A DNA stretch of 38,469 bases. Source: Candidatus Neomicrothrix sp. UBA2517. Lineage in GTDB: Bacteria; Actinomycetota; Acidimicrobiia; Acidimicrobiales; UBA8592. Shown in pieces: positions 22,653 to 31,377 of the stretch. The notes beneath the pieces are model-generated. The model saw nothing but the letters and a program-made list of their open reading frames with translations. It did no database searches and was not told the origin of the DNA. The first letter of the stretch is position 1; each line of letters begins with the position of its first letter. Location: the NCBI GenBank assembly GCA_002341185.1, contig DDNP01000022.1:106659-145127 (forward strand). The letters run 5' to 3'. A program made the position numbers and the translations under genes.

Positions 22653-25394
22653 ATGAAAGAGGTAAATGACTCACCATCAATAGGTTTCAGTCGACGACTG
22701 ACTGATGGACAAAGAACCCCTTTCGATTTAGTTAAATGGGGCACTCGAGATATAGCAATCACCAATTGGCAGGATGGTTCAATCGCTTTCGAGCAAAAGA
22801 ATGTTGAGTTTCCAGTTGATTGGTCCTTGAATGCTAGCAATATCGTAAGCCAAAAGTATTTCTGGGGTTCAGAAGGTAGTGAGGGGCGAGAAACATCCTT
22901 AAAGGATTTATTGAATCGTGTCGTCAGCCAAATAGTAAATTGGGGAGAGAAGGAAGGTTATTTCACCAGCATTGATGAGAAAACCGTTTTCGCTGAAGAA
23001 TTAACTGCATTACTAGTTCTTCAAAAGGCATCCTTCAATTCACCAGTTTGGTTCAACATAGGAGTGTCTGATGTTCCTCAACAAAGCAGTGCTTGCTTCA
23101 TTCTTTCTGTTGATGACACTATTGACAGCATTCTAAATTGGTATGTTGAAGAAGGAAAAATTTTTAAAGGCGGATCGGGCTCAGGTGCAAACTTGAGTCG
23201 AATCCGAGCTAGTATCGAAGAAATTTCTGGTGGCGGGACTCCAAGCGGGCCAGTCAGCTTCATGCGAGGTGCTGATGCTAGTGCTGGGACTATCAAATCA
23301 GGAGGGACCACCCGACGAGCAGCAAAAATGGTCATGCTAGATGTTGACCATCCTGATATTGAAGAGTTTATATGGGTTAAAGCGACGGAAGAGAAAAAGG
23401 CGCGTGTACTAACTGACGCAGGATTTGATATGGGAATTGACGGGAAAGATCTCTTTTCTTTGCAGTATCAAAATGCTAATAACTCTGTTCGAGTATCTGA
23501 TGAGTTTATGGAGGCAGTTAGCAATGATGATGATTGGGAGCTTAAGGCCAGAACAACAGGGGAAGTAGTAAAGACCGTTCGAGCAAGAGACCTGTTTGCA
23601 CAGATTGCCAAGGCATCATGGGAGTGTGCAGATCCTGGTATTCAATTTGATACAACTATCAACCGTTGGCATACAACTCCTGTAAGTGGTCGTATCAATG
23701 GAAGTAATCCCTGTAGCGAATATGTTCATTTGGATAATTCAGCATGTAATTTGAGTTCGCTGAATCTCTTAAGTTTCTTGACTGACGATAACGAATTTGA
23801 TGTTGATGGATTCAGGCATGCTGTGCGAATAATGATCACTGCTCAAGAAATACTCGTATCGCCATCGGACTATCCAACAGAGACAATAGGGCAGAATGCG
23901 AGAAAATTCCGGCAATTAGGCCTTGGTTACACGAACCTAGGAGCGTTGTTGATGGCTCTGGGATTAGCGTATGACTCCGAGGATGCAAGAAGTTTAGCAG
24001 CAGTAATCACAGCGATAATGACTGGTGAAGCATATAAAACATCGGCGCAAATTGCCGCACGGTTGGGGCCATTTGAAGGGTATGAGTTGAATAAAGAAGC
24101 GATGTTGGCGGTGCTAAATTCTCATAGAGAAGCAATCAGCACTATCACCATAAATGAGGCAATTCATCCTTCATTGCTTGCAGCTGCGGTTGAGGTCTGG
24201 GGCAATGTTATTCGATTTGCTGAACTAAATGGTGTTCGGAATTCGCAAGTTTCAGTTTTGGCGCCGACCGGAACAATAAGTTTTATGATGGATTGCGATA
24301 CTACTGGAGTCGAACCAGATCTTGGCTTAAAAAAGACGAAAACTTTAGTTGGTGGAGGAACGATGTCTATCGTCAACCAAACCATACCAAGGGCTTTAGA
24401 AACTTTAGGGTACGACTTGATACAACGACAAGAGATAATTGAATGTATAGAGAAGACCGGAAGTGTCAAAGAAGCACCTCATTTGAAAAAAGAACACCTA
24501 AAAGTCTTTGCATGCTCTATGGGTGATAATTACATTGAAGCGATGGGGCATATACGAATGATGGCCGCAGTCCAGCCCTTTCTTTCAGGGGCTATCTCAA
24601 AGACTGTTAACCTCCCTCAATCTGCAACCGTAAGTGATGTCCAAGATTTGTATCAAGCCGCATGGGAAACCGGTATCAAAGCGGTTGCAATCTACCGGGA
24701 TAATTGCAAGGTTGCTCAACCTTTAACTGTAGATAGTTCTGATCAGGATTTATCTGTTGAGATTGCTAGAGCGGTTGGATCCGATATCACTCGCCCAAGA
24801 AGGGAACGATTGCCTCGCTCACGTTCCAGTAAAACTTTTGAGTTTCGTGTTGCTGACTGCAAGGGGTTCGTAACTGTAGGAGAATATAACGATGGACGAC
24901 CCGGAGAGATATTTATCCGAGTAAGCAAGCAAGGAAGTACTCTCGCAGGAATTATGGATGCCTTTGCAATGGCAGTTAGTCATGGTTTGCAGTACGGAGT
25001 TCCTTTGGATGCTTATGTGTCCGCATTCGTTGGTATGCGTTTTGAACCAGCAGGAATTACGGACGATCCCGAATTGAGAATTGCTTCAAGTCTTATTGAC
25101 TATCTCTTCCGTAGATTGGCTGTAGAGTATCTTCCTCTTTCAAGGCGACAATCATTAAATATCGCAACTACAGATGAGAGGACACAGCCGACTTTGCCTG
25201 GTATCGAAGAGGTAGCAGAAGCATCTGCTAAGCAGGTTAATATCCTTCCTGACCCTCCTTCAAAGGAGATTGACGTGGAGGATTCGTATCTTAACTATGA
25301 TGCTCCATTCTGTATGCAATGCGGTACAGGCATGCAAAGGTCTGGAAGTTGCTTTACTTGTCAAAGTTGTGGGTCTACAAGTGGCTGCAGTTAG
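22653..25394 (+). CDS. nrdJ: Vitamin B12-dependent (class II) ribonucleoside-diphosphate reductase
   Basis: A protein of 913 aa that makes deoxyribonucleotides using adenosylcobalamin as radical source. Active-site residues line up with the RNR family: C148 in SSACFIL and C365 in SACNLSSLN form the redox pair, and N352, C354 and E356 in NPCSEY hold the thiyl-radical Cys and its partners. PTGTISFMMDCDTTGVEP is the substrate-binding loop region. The C-terminus carries CMQCGT and CFTCQSCGSTSGCS, a Cys-rich tail typical of NrdJ. An AAGGGAT site precedes the ATG. No cobalt-independent RNR is in view. LysM-nrdR-nrdJ is a common actinobacterial order, but nrdR is missing here. Confidence 0.95.
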   Translation: MKEVNDSPSIGFSRRLTDGQRTPFDLVKWGTRDIAITNWQDGSIAFEQKNVEFPVDWSLNASNIVSQKYFWGSEGSEGRETSLKDLLNRVVSQIVNWGEKEGYFTSIDEKTVFAEELTALLVLQKASFNSPVWFNIGVSDVPQQSSACFILSVDDTIDSILNWYVEEGKIFKGGSGSGANLSRIRASIEEISGGGTPSGPVSFMRGADASAGTIKSGGTTRRAAKMVMLDVDHPDIEEFIWVKATEEKKARVLTDAGFDMGIDGKDLFSLQYQNANNSVRVSDEFMEAVSNDDDWELKARTTGEVVKTVRARDLFAQIAKASWECADPGIQFDTTINRWHTTPVSGRINGSNPCSEYVHLDNSACNLSSLNLLSFLTDDNEFDVDGFRHAVRIMITAQEILVSPSDYPTETIGQNARKFRQLGLGYTNLGALLMALGLAYDSEDARSLAAVITAIMTGEAYKTSAQIAARLGPFEGYELNKEAMLAVLNSHREAISTITINEAIHPSLLAAAVEVWGNVIRFAELNGVRNSQVSVLAPTGTISFMMDCDTTGVEPDLGLKKTKTLVGGGTMSIVNQTIPRALETLGYDLIQRQEIIECIEKTGSVKEAPHLKKEHLKVFACSMGDNYIEAMGHIRMMAAVQPFLSGAISKTVNLPQSATVSDVQDLYQAAWETGIKAVAIYRDNCKVAQPLTVDSSDQDLSVEIARAVGSDITRPRRERLPRSRSSKTFEFRVADCKGFVTVGEYNDGRPGEIFIRVSKQGSTLAGIMDAFAMAVSHGLQYGVPLDAYVSAFVGMRFEPAGITDDPELRIASSLIDYLFRRLAVEYLPLSRRQSLNIATTDERTQPTLPGIEEVAEASAKQVNILPDPPSKEIDVEDSYLNYDAPFCMQCGTGMQRSGSCFTCQSCGSTSGCS

Positions 25395-25547
25395 TTCTCT
25401 ACCGTTCAACTTGGATAGCGGGCATTAGAGTAGCTGAAGATATCGGCAATCAAATACTTGATACCGTTAGCTGAAAGCAGGATAAACAGAAGCAGTTCTG
25501 TTGAAAATAGTACGCTAGAGTGCAGACATTGGTAAGAAGGAGGAGTA

Positions 25548-26651
25548 ATGAGAGCAGCAATCCTAAGAGATGATAGCGGTTCGTTGGCAATTGAAGAGGT
25601 GGAAATTGACAAACCCGAACGAAACGAGATTTTAATAAAGACTGTTGCGTCAGGACTATGTCATAGCGACCTTCATTTCATTGATGGTAGTTGGTCTATG
25701 TTTTCAATGTATCCGATGCTCTTAGGTCATGAAGCCGCTGGAATTGTTCAAGCTGTTGGAGAAGATGTGGTCGGGATAAGTAAAGACGATCATGTTATTA
25801 CGTGTTTGTCTATGTTTTGTGGTTATTGTGATCGTTGCCTTACTGGACATAGCTATATCTGTTCTCAACGTCAAGAGGTTCAAGCTCGTCAAGCAGGAGA
25901 ACAACCTCGAATCACTGACCAAAATGGTGTTGCGGTAAATCAGTTTACAGGTATCGGTTCTTTTGGCGAAGAAATGCTGGTGCATCAAAATGGGGTAGTG
26001 AAAATAAGTAAGGATATGCCACTTGATAGGGCAGCCCTTGTTGGTTGTGGTGTTACAACAGGCGTAGGTGCTGTATTTAGAAGCGCAGAAGTTAAACCGG
26101 GGTCGACTGTTGCAGTCGTTGGCTGTGGTGGTGTCGGTATTTCGACAGTTCAAGGGGCTCACTTAGCAGGCGCTAGACAGATTATTGCAGTTGACTTAGA
26201 GCAACAAAAGTTAGATTGGGCCACGCAATTAGGAGCAACACATACTGTAAACCCAAATGATGGGGATCCGGTTGCACAAGTACTTGAACTTACAGGAGGT
26301 GGAGTCGACTATAGTTTTGAAGCTATCGGCTTGAAGCAAACTGCTGAACAAGCATATGGGATGATTCGCGCTGGAGGCTTGGCGACGATTATGGGTATGA
26401 TTCCTCCAGGTGTGAATCTAGAAATCCCTGGAGCTGATCTATTCTTGTCAGCGAAGAGGCTACAGGGTTCAATCATGGGGTCAAATAATTTTAAAGTTGA
26501 TATGCCTCATCTTTGTGACCTTTATTTAGGAGGGAGACTTAAGCTTGATGAAATGGTTTCGCGAACCATTACGTTAGAGGAAATTAATGATGGCTTTGAT
26601 GCGATGAAGAACGGTGAAGTGGTCAGAGCAGTCATAGACTTCGGAACCTGA
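25548..26651 (+). CDS. Zinc-dependent alcohol dehydrogenase (MDR family)
   Basis: A protein of 367 aa. Catalytic zinc ligands appear as C38 (GLCHSD) and H61/E62 (GHE), with a Cys in VGCGVTTG further on. The structural zinc site is C91, C94, C97 and C105 (CGYCDRCLTGHSYIC). The nucleotide-binding motif is VVGCGGVGIS followed by an acidic D (IAVDLEQQK), which favours NAD(H). An insertion rich in Gln/Arg after the zinc lobe resembles class III-like actinobacterial alcohol dehydrogenases. An AAGGAGGAGT site precedes the ATG. It stands alone between nrdJ and the convergent riboflavin operon, so its substrate cannot be inferred. Confidence 0.88.
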   Translation: MRAAILRDDSGSLAIEEVEIDKPERNEILIKTVASGLCHSDLHFIDGSWSMFSMYPMLLGHEAAGIVQAVGEDVVGISKDDHVITCLSMFCGYCDRCLTGHSYICSQRQEVQARQAGEQPRITDQNGVAVNQFTGIGSFGEEMLVHQNGVVKISKDMPLDRAALVGCGVTTGVGAVFRSAEVKPGSTVAVVGCGGVGISTVQGAHLAGARQIIAVDLEQQKLDWATQLGATHTVNPNDGDPVAQVLELTGGGVDYSFEAIGLKQTAEQAYGMIRAGGLATIMGMIPPGVNLEIPGADLFLSAKRLQGSIMGSNNFKVDMPHLCDLYLGGRLKLDEMVSRTITLEEINDGFDAMKNGEVVRAVIDFGT

Positions 26652-26781
26652 CCTTCAGACAGCAGGATAAAAGATGACCGCCTGCCTTACGTTAGGAACA
26701 AAGCGACTCATTCTCCGGCCGTTTCGGGAAATAACAGTTGAAAACGCGATGTTGTAACTTGGAGAGGATTCAGCAGTTATT

Positions 26782-27279
26782 TTAGCTTCGAGAACTTAGG
26801 GATTGAATTAATTTAATCATCTCAAGGATTGCTGATGCTGCGGCGGATCCCTTATCTCCAGTTGAGCCATCGTGATCAATATAGGAAGTATCTGATCGTT
26901 GCAGGGCTTGCTCTAAAGTGTCCGTTGTAAGCACTCCGAAAGCTATGGGGATTCCGGTTTGTATACTTACTTCACGAACACCTCTTGCGCATTCTCCGGC
27001 AACAAACTCGAAGTGCGGAGTCCCTCCTCGGACTACTGCACCGAGAGTTATCAACCCATCTACAGCATTGCTCTTTGCAATAGCGTTACAGGCAAACGGA
27101 ATTTCGAAAGCTCCAGGGACCCAATGGATATCAATACAGTCTTCCTGAATTCCTTCCGAATTGAGATAGGCCAAAGCGCCTTCAATTAGTTTTTGAGTAA
27201 TTTCTAGGTTGAACTTTCCAGCTACAATTCCAATCCGTAGAGGTATTTGGCTCGCAGTATTTTTATTTTCAGTAGTCAT
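26782..27279 (-). CDS. ribH: 6,7-dimethyl-8-ribityllumazine synthase
   Basis: A protein of 165 aa from the ATG at 27279, chosen because an AAGGACC site lies just upstream and because the ATG at 27306 would overlap ribBA by 26 bp. RibH joins the pyrimidine intermediate with dihydroxybutanone phosphate. PGAFEIP (residues 55-61) and GAVVRGGTPHFEFV (80-93, catalytic H89) are family signatures, as is GDKGSAAAS near the C-terminus. It starts one base after the ribBA stop and is the last gene of the operon. Confidence 0.95.
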   Translation of the reverse strand: MTTENKNTASQIPLRIGIVAGKFNLEITQKLIEGALAYLNSEGIQEDCIDIHWVPGAFEIPFACNAIAKSNAVDGLITLGAVVRGGTPHFEFVAGECARGVREVSIQTGIPIAFGVLTTDTLEQALQRSDTSYIDHDGSTGDKGSAAASAILEMIKLIQSLSSRS

Positions 27280-27280
27280 A

Positions 27281-28507
27281 TTATTGGTCCTTGGTAGTAT
27301 TCTCATTGTGCATCAAGTGCCCCATACGTTCTTCTTTTGTCTTCAAATACCTCACGTTTTCGGGATTTAAGCCGCTTATTAAAGGTACGCGCTCAACTAT
27401 TTCTAGGTTGTAGCCTTGTAAGCCACCATATTTTTTAGGGTTGTTTGTTAAGATACGCATTTTCTGGATTCCAAGGTCAGAAATTATTTGTGCACCGATC
27501 CCGTATTCACGAGAATCCGGTGAAAATCCTAAAGCGACATTGGCCTCGACCGTATCCATGCCTTCATCTTGAAGGGCGTATGCTCGCATTTTATGTCCCA
27601 GGCCTATTCCTCGCCCCTCGTGCCCCCTTAGATAGATAATTGCTCCACTTCTATTTTCTGATACAAGTTTCATAGCTAGATCTAACTGAAATCCGCAGTC
27701 GCAACGGAGTGACCCTAATACATCGCCAGTTAAGCATTCGGAATGTACTCGAACTAGAGGTGTTTCATCATTATCTAGATCTCCAAAGACAAATGCTAAG
27801 TGCTCTACCTCGTCTAAAGAACTTCTGTAAATATGAGCGGAGAAATCTCCGTACTTTGTCGGGATTCTTGCCGTTGAAAATCGTTCTACAAGTCGTTCGT
27901 GCCGATTCCTATATCTGATCATGTCTGCGATTGAGATGATGGGGATACTATGATTTTTTGCAAATTCCATGAGTTCAGGTAAGCGTGCCATGGTCCCATT
28001 ATCAGAAACTATTTCACATAATACACCTGCTGGTGCTAACCCAGCCATTGTGGCCAGGTCAACAGCAGCTTCTGTATGCCCCGCTCTCTTTAATACTCCT
28101 CCAGCTCTGGCCCTCAAAGGAAAAACATGACCTGGTCTCGCAAAGCCACTAGCAGTGATCGCTCCATTTGCTAGAGCTTTGCAAGTCAACGATCTATCAC
28201 TCGCAGAGATGCCAGTAGTAGTCCCCTCGGCGACATCTACAGAAATTGTAAAGGCAGTTCCCATAGCCTCAGTATTATTTGCCACCATAAGTGGCAAATG
28301 AAGAGAATCAGCTCTTTCATTCGTTATCGCACAGCACACAACTCCACTTGTGTGTTTTACCATGAATGCCATATCTTCATTAGAAACCGATTCGGCGGCA
28401 ATAATCAGGTCCCCTTCGTTCTCTCGATCTTCATCATCTACTACAACCACGAATTTTCCCTCTGCGATTGCATCAATAGCTTCTCTTATAGTGTTTAGCT
28501 CAGGCAT
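27281..28507 (-). CDS. ribBA: Bifunctional dihydroxybutanone-phosphate synthase / GTP cyclohydrolase II
   Basis: A protein of 408 aa from the ATG at 28507, with an AAGGAAA site upstream; longer in-frame starts would intrude deep into ribE. The N-terminal RibB half has DDEDRENEGDL (24-34), FARPGHVFPLRA and HTEAAVD. The C-terminal RibA half has the zinc cysteines C258, C269 and C271 in SECLTGDVLGSLRCDCG, then RGHEGRGIGLGHKMRAYALQD. The two activities provide both precursor branches of riboflavin. It overlaps ribE by 8 bp, so translation of the two is probably coupled. Confidence 0.96.
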   Translation of the reverse strand: MPELNTIREAIDAIAEGKFVVVVDDEDRENEGDLIIAAESVSNEDMAFMVKHTSGVVCCAITNERADSLHLPLMVANNTEAMGTAFTISVDVAEGTTTGISASDRSLTCKALANGAITASGFARPGHVFPLRARAGGVLKRAGHTEAAVDLATMAGLAPAGVLCEIVSDNGTMARLPELMEFAKNHSIPIISIADMIRYRNRHERLVERFSTARIPTKYGDFSAHIYRSSLDEVEHLAFVFGDLDNDETPLVRVHSECLTGDVLGSLRCDCGFQLDLAMKLVSENRSGAIIYLRGHEGRGIGLGHKMRAYALQDEGMDTVEANVALGFSPDSREYGIGAQIISDLGIQKMRILTNNPKKYGGLQGYNLEIVERVPLISGLNPENVRYLKTKEERMGHLMHNENTTKDQ

Positions 28508-29117
28508 TTGAGTTTGTTTCCTTGTTGTAGTGTTCGAGTTGTCGTTCGATATATTTAGCGAGAATATCAACTTCAATGTTAACAATGTCGCCTTTGTTTT
28601 TCTGACTAAGGTTAGTCGCCTCCCAAGTGTGAGGAATTATCGCAACCGAGAATTTATTTGAAGCTACAGATGCGACTGTGAGACTAATTCCGTCTATGGC
28701 AATTGACCCTTTTTCGCATACATAACGTTCCCACTCGTTAGCTAAATCAAATTCGTATCTATAGGACCCGTCATCTTCATTTGAAACCTTAGAGATTGTG
28801 GTTGTCGAATCTACGTGACCTTGAACAATGTGGCCACCGAATCTACCATCAGAGTTGAGGGGCCTTTCTAGATTAACTTTGCTTCCTGCGACAAGAGTAC
28901 CCAGGCTTGTTCGGTTCATTGTCTCGGGGACAGCATCTGCAGACCAAGATAGGTCATCATATTCCGTTACGGTCAGGCAACAACCATTCACAGCTATTGA
29001 CGCTCCAATTGTAATATCCTCTAGAACAATAGAAGCTTGCAAACTAATTCTGACCCCAGAACCTGACGGAGTAATATTCTCTACAATTCCAACTTCTTCA
29101 ATAATTCCCGTAAACAT
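28500..29117 (-). CDS. ribE: Riboflavin synthase, alpha chain
   Basis: A protein of 205 aa made of two lumazine-binding repeats, with NGCCLTV in the first and DGISLTV in the second. It dismutates two ribityllumazines into riboflavin. The start MFTGIIEEVG at 29117 is the family N-terminus and follows an AAGGAGA site. An in-frame ATG at 29186 would run back through the riboswitch and add a non-homologous leader, so it is rejected. It heads the operon ribE-ribBA-ribH under an FMN riboswitch. The pathway gene ribD is not in the operon. Confidence 0.95.
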   Translation of the reverse strand: MFTGIIEEVGIVENITPSGSGVRISLQASIVLEDITIGASIAVNGCCLTVTEYDDLSWSADAVPETMNRTSLGTLVAGSKVNLERPLNSDGRFGGHIVQGHVDSTTTISKVSNEDDGSYRYEFDLANEWERYVCEKGSIAIDGISLTVASVASNKFSVAIIPHTWEATNLSQKNKGDIVNIEVDILAKYIERQLEHYNKETNSNA

Positions 29118-29118
29118 T

Positions 29119-29150
29119 AATCTCCTTGTACGTTGGGATAACAGGAGATT
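29119..29150 (-). promoter_or_regulatory. Shine-Dalgarno-sequestering hairpin of the ribE leader
   Basis: On the minus strand, AATCTCCT (29150-29143) is perfectly complementary to AGGAGATT (29126-29119), which contains the ribE ribosome binding site. The loop is 16 nt. This is the layout of a translational expression platform: with FMN bound, the hairpin would hide the site. I see no U-tract that would make it a transcription terminator. Confidence 0.72.
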
Positions 29151-29175
29151 TAACAGGCTAATGCCCATATATTTA

Positions 29176-29304
29176 ACCTCTCCCATCCGGACTATGACCG
29201 TCGGCTTTGGAATTTCACCAAATCAGTCAATTATAAAAAAGACTCGCGGGCTTGATGACTGGCATCTTTACCGCCGGCTGGGAGTTTCACCCGTTCCCGA
29301 GGAC
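29176..29304 (-). ncRNA. FMN riboswitch (RFN element)
   Basis: The conserved boxes are all present in order on the minus strand: CTCGGGAACGGGTGAAACTC, then CCGGCGGTA, AGCCCGCGAGTC, a variable arm, TTTGGTGAAATTCCAAAGCC, GACGGT, AGTCCGGATGGGAGAG. These match the RFN consensus closely. The element lies directly upstream of ribE and should repress ribE-ribBA-ribH when FMN is plentiful, through the ribosome-site hairpin at 29119-29150. Confidence 0.95.
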
Positions 29305-29322
29305 TATGTGGAGCACTAAAGT

Positions 29323-29363
29323 GCTATTTGGTTATTAATGTAGACCATTAATAACCAAATAGC
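29323..29363. other. Perfect 18-bp inverted repeat (hairpin) between the SnoaL-like gene and the FMN riboswitch
   Basis: GCTATTTGGTTATTAATG (29323-29340) and CATTAATAACCAAATAGC (29346-29363) are exact reverse complements around a 5-nt loop. A smaller inverted repeat, AGCACT/AGTGCT (29312-29317, 29320-29325), abuts it. Neither strand has a U-tract after the stem. It may end transcription of the SnoaL-like gene before the riboswitch, or be an operator or RNA-processing site. Confidence 0.7.
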
Positions 29364-29380
29364 AAGTTCCATCACTCAAG

Positions 29381-29818
29381 CTAAAGAGTGATTAAAAGAT
29401 GGCGCGAGGTATCTCCCATTAGGGAAACTTTGATAGATCTTACTTTGAAAAACCATTCGTTTTCATCTCGATAAAATTCGTCAAAATAAGCTCCGGCAAT
29501 AATTGGTTGGAGAGGGAAATCAGAAAGTTGCTGGAAAACAGTGTAATAAGACGTTCCGTAAGCGGATTCGCCATTGATTTTTAACTCAATATTCGAAGTT
29601 GCATGATGCGTTTTAGGAGTTCCATCTTCATAACACCGAGTGGTGTTTGCATACATTGATGAGATATCCACAGTTCCTGAAACTTCAGTGTCATTTATGC
29701 CATTAGAAAAGATAATTTTTCCGTTACTAAATAACTCTCCGATTCCTTCAAAATCTCCATCGTCTATAAGGCGAGCGTATTTGTAAATAAGGTTATTAAT
29801 CTCCAGCTGGTCACTCAT
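29381..29818 (-). CDS. SnoaL-like (NTF2-fold) protein
   Basis: A protein of 145 aa. The opening DQLEINNLIYKYARLIDDGDFEGIGELFSNGKI is the pattern of SnoaL_4/NTF2-like small proteins, which form an open cone-shaped pocket and act as isomerases, dehydratases or binding proteins. HHATSNIELKINGESAYGTSYYTVFQ continues the fold. The catalytic role cannot be read. It is transcribed on its own, divergent from lgt, and is separated from the riboflavin operon by a strong hairpin. Confidence 0.7.
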   Translation of the reverse strand: MSDQLEINNLIYKYARLIDDGDFEGIGELFSNGKIIFSNGINDTEVSGTVDISSMYANTTRCYEDGTPKTHHATSNIELKINGESAYGTSYYTVFQQLSDFPLQPIIAGAYFDEFYRDENEWFFKVRSIKVSLMGDTSRHLLITL

Positions 29819-29901
29819 CTATGCAAATGGTAGTCCGAAACAAGCAGGGTGTCTCTAAGTCGCTACACTTAAATCACCTGAATGAATAAGGATAACCATA
29901 A

Positions 29902-30705
29902 ATGTTGATGTCGATACCAAGTCCGAGTTCAGGGTCTTTTGATCTTGGTCCAATCACACTACGGATGTACGGGTTGATGATCGCTTTCGGAGTAATCGCC
30001 GCAGTTTGGTTAATGGGCAAGCGATTTGTCACAATCGGAATAAACCCTGACCATGCCTCAGGCATAGCAATGTGGAGTGTTCCTGCAGGTATCGTCGGAG
30101 CTCGTCTATACCACGTGATAACCGACTGGAGAAGATTTCAGGGAAATTGGAGCGAAGCTGTTCAAATTTGGAAGGGTGGCTTAGGAATACTAGGAGGAAT
30201 TGTTTTCGGGGTTCTGGCTGCCATCACTTACTGTAAAAAAAATGAATTAGATATAAGAAAAGTTCTCGATGCTGTAACCCCGGCGATACCGCTGGCGCAA
30301 TGTATTGGCAGATGGGGTAATTACTTTAATCAAGAACTGTATGGTCGACCAACCGATCTTCCATGGGGTCTTGAAATCAGGGAACAAAAGCGCCCAATAG
30401 AATATATTTCTGAGAGCAACTTTCATCCTACTTTCCTCTATGAATCCATATGGAACCTGCTCGTAGTTTTTGCTTTAATTAAGATCTCCAAATTAGATAA
30501 AGTCGCAAAAGGGTTGCTAATAGGGGTTTACTTCTCTCTGTATTCCATTGGAAGGTTATGGATTGAGGCTTTACGAATAGATGAAGCAAGTAAGTTTGCT
30601 GGCCTGAGGATCAACCTTTGGGTCTTCATGGTTGTTCTGATTACAAGTGCTTTAATTGTCCTCCTCACCACAAAGCAACAACCTAAAACAAGCACATCTG
30701 ATTAG
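29902..30705 (+). CDS. lgt: Phosphatidylglycerol-prolipoprotein diacylglyceryl transferase
   Basis: A protein of 267 aa with about seven membrane helices. Lgt moves diacylglyceryl from phosphatidylglycerol to the lipobox cysteine of prolipoproteins. The family signature GRWGNYFNQELYGRPTDLPW begins near residue 137, and YGLMIAFG in the first helix with GARLYHVITDW also fit. The ATG at 29902 follows AAGGATAACC. pgsA in this window would supply its phosphatidylglycerol substrate pathway. The C-terminal part is short and ends soon after the last helix. Confidence 0.93.
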   Translation: MLMSIPSPSSGSFDLGPITLRMYGLMIAFGVIAAVWLMGKRFVTIGINPDHASGIAMWSVPAGIVGARLYHVITDWRRFQGNWSEAVQIWKGGLGILGGIVFGVLAAITYCKKNELDIRKVLDAVTPAIPLAQCIGRWGNYFNQELYGRPTDLPWGLEIREQKRPIEYISESNFHPTFLYESIWNLLVVFALIKISKLDKVAKGLLIGVYFSLYSIGRLWIEALRIDEASKFAGLRINLWVFMVVLITSALIVLLTTKQQPKTSTSD

Positions 30706-30783
30706 AACCAAGAATAGTCAGCAAGGAACTGCAGGGAATCACTGCACGATGCACCTTATTAAACTAACTTCAGAGATAGGCTT

Positions 30784-31305
30784 ATGATTCCAGAAAACCC
30801 ATACGAAGACAGATTTGAACGAACTTTTGCTTTTATAGATTTGTCAGGCTTCACTCACTTCACAGATGTTATGGGAGATAAAGCTGCCTTAGAAGAGATA
30901 AACACATTTAGGGCAATCGTTCGAGAAATAGCTTCAAGAAAAGGAATAAGAATTGCAAAGTGGTTAGGTGATGGAGCAATGCTCGTTGCCGTAGAACCAG
31001 AAACAGCTACCGAAGCAATCATGGAGATGCAAGGTCGCATGGGAGAAATTCACGATAACTTGTCAATGAGAGCAGGCCTTGCATCTGGAGCAGTCTTGAT
31101 GGTAGATGGCGAGGATCACATAGGTAAGGCTGTAAATTTAGCCGCCCGGCTTTGCTCGCTGGCTGAATCTGCAGAAGTACTCGCTACCAAGGAAATGATC
31201 ACAGCACTAATGGTCAATACACCTTCAGAGTCTGCGGGTGAGCGAAAGATTGATGGATTTGCGGAAAAGGTTGAAGTGGTGCGTTTAGGAATGACTGATT
31301 TCTAA
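30784..31305 (+). CDS. Single-domain class III adenylate/guanylate cyclase
   Basis: A protein of 173 aa that is almost entirely one cyclase catalytic domain. The metal-binding aspartates are D19 in FIDLSGFT and D63 in GDGAML, and the transition-state pair appears as N118 and R122 in GKAVNLAARL. It has no membrane segment, HAMP or other sensor domain. It could make cAMP or cGMP; the base-specifying residues are not decidable by eye. The ATG follows an AGATAGG site. Neighbours lgt and the DEAD-box helicase do not suggest a pathway. Confidence 0.82.
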   Translation: MIPENPYEDRFERTFAFIDLSGFTHFTDVMGDKAALEEINTFRAIVREIASRKGIRIAKWLGDGAMLVAVEPETATEAIMEMQGRMGEIHDNLSMRAGLASGAVLMVDGEDHIGKAVNLAARLCSLAESAEVLATKEMITALMVNTPSESAGERKIDGFAEKVEVVRLGMTDF

Positions 31306-31377
31306 TCAATAAGAAAAACGAAATGACATCGCAACCAGACCTAATAACAATCATCAACCCTAATAGGAAATTGAAAT

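Noticed and set aside
25722..26162. Minus-strand open frame of 146 aa inside the alcohol dehydrogenase gene.
   Set aside because: It is Thr/Asn/Cys-rich with no motif, opposite a gene with full catalytic and zinc sites, so it is a shadow.
26652..26781. Terminator between the alcohol dehydrogenase and ribH genes.
   Set aside because: Only a five-base-pair GCAGG/CCTGC pairing with a long loop was found, too weak to call.
29118..29186. Longer start for riboflavin synthase.
   Set aside because: The added 23 codons are the riboswitch expression platform; MFTGIIEEVG at 29117 is the family start and has its own ribosome binding site.
28828..29319. Plus-strand open frame of 163 aa across ribE and the FMN riboswitch.
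   Set aside because: It lies opposite ribE and the conserved riboswitch and shows no domain.
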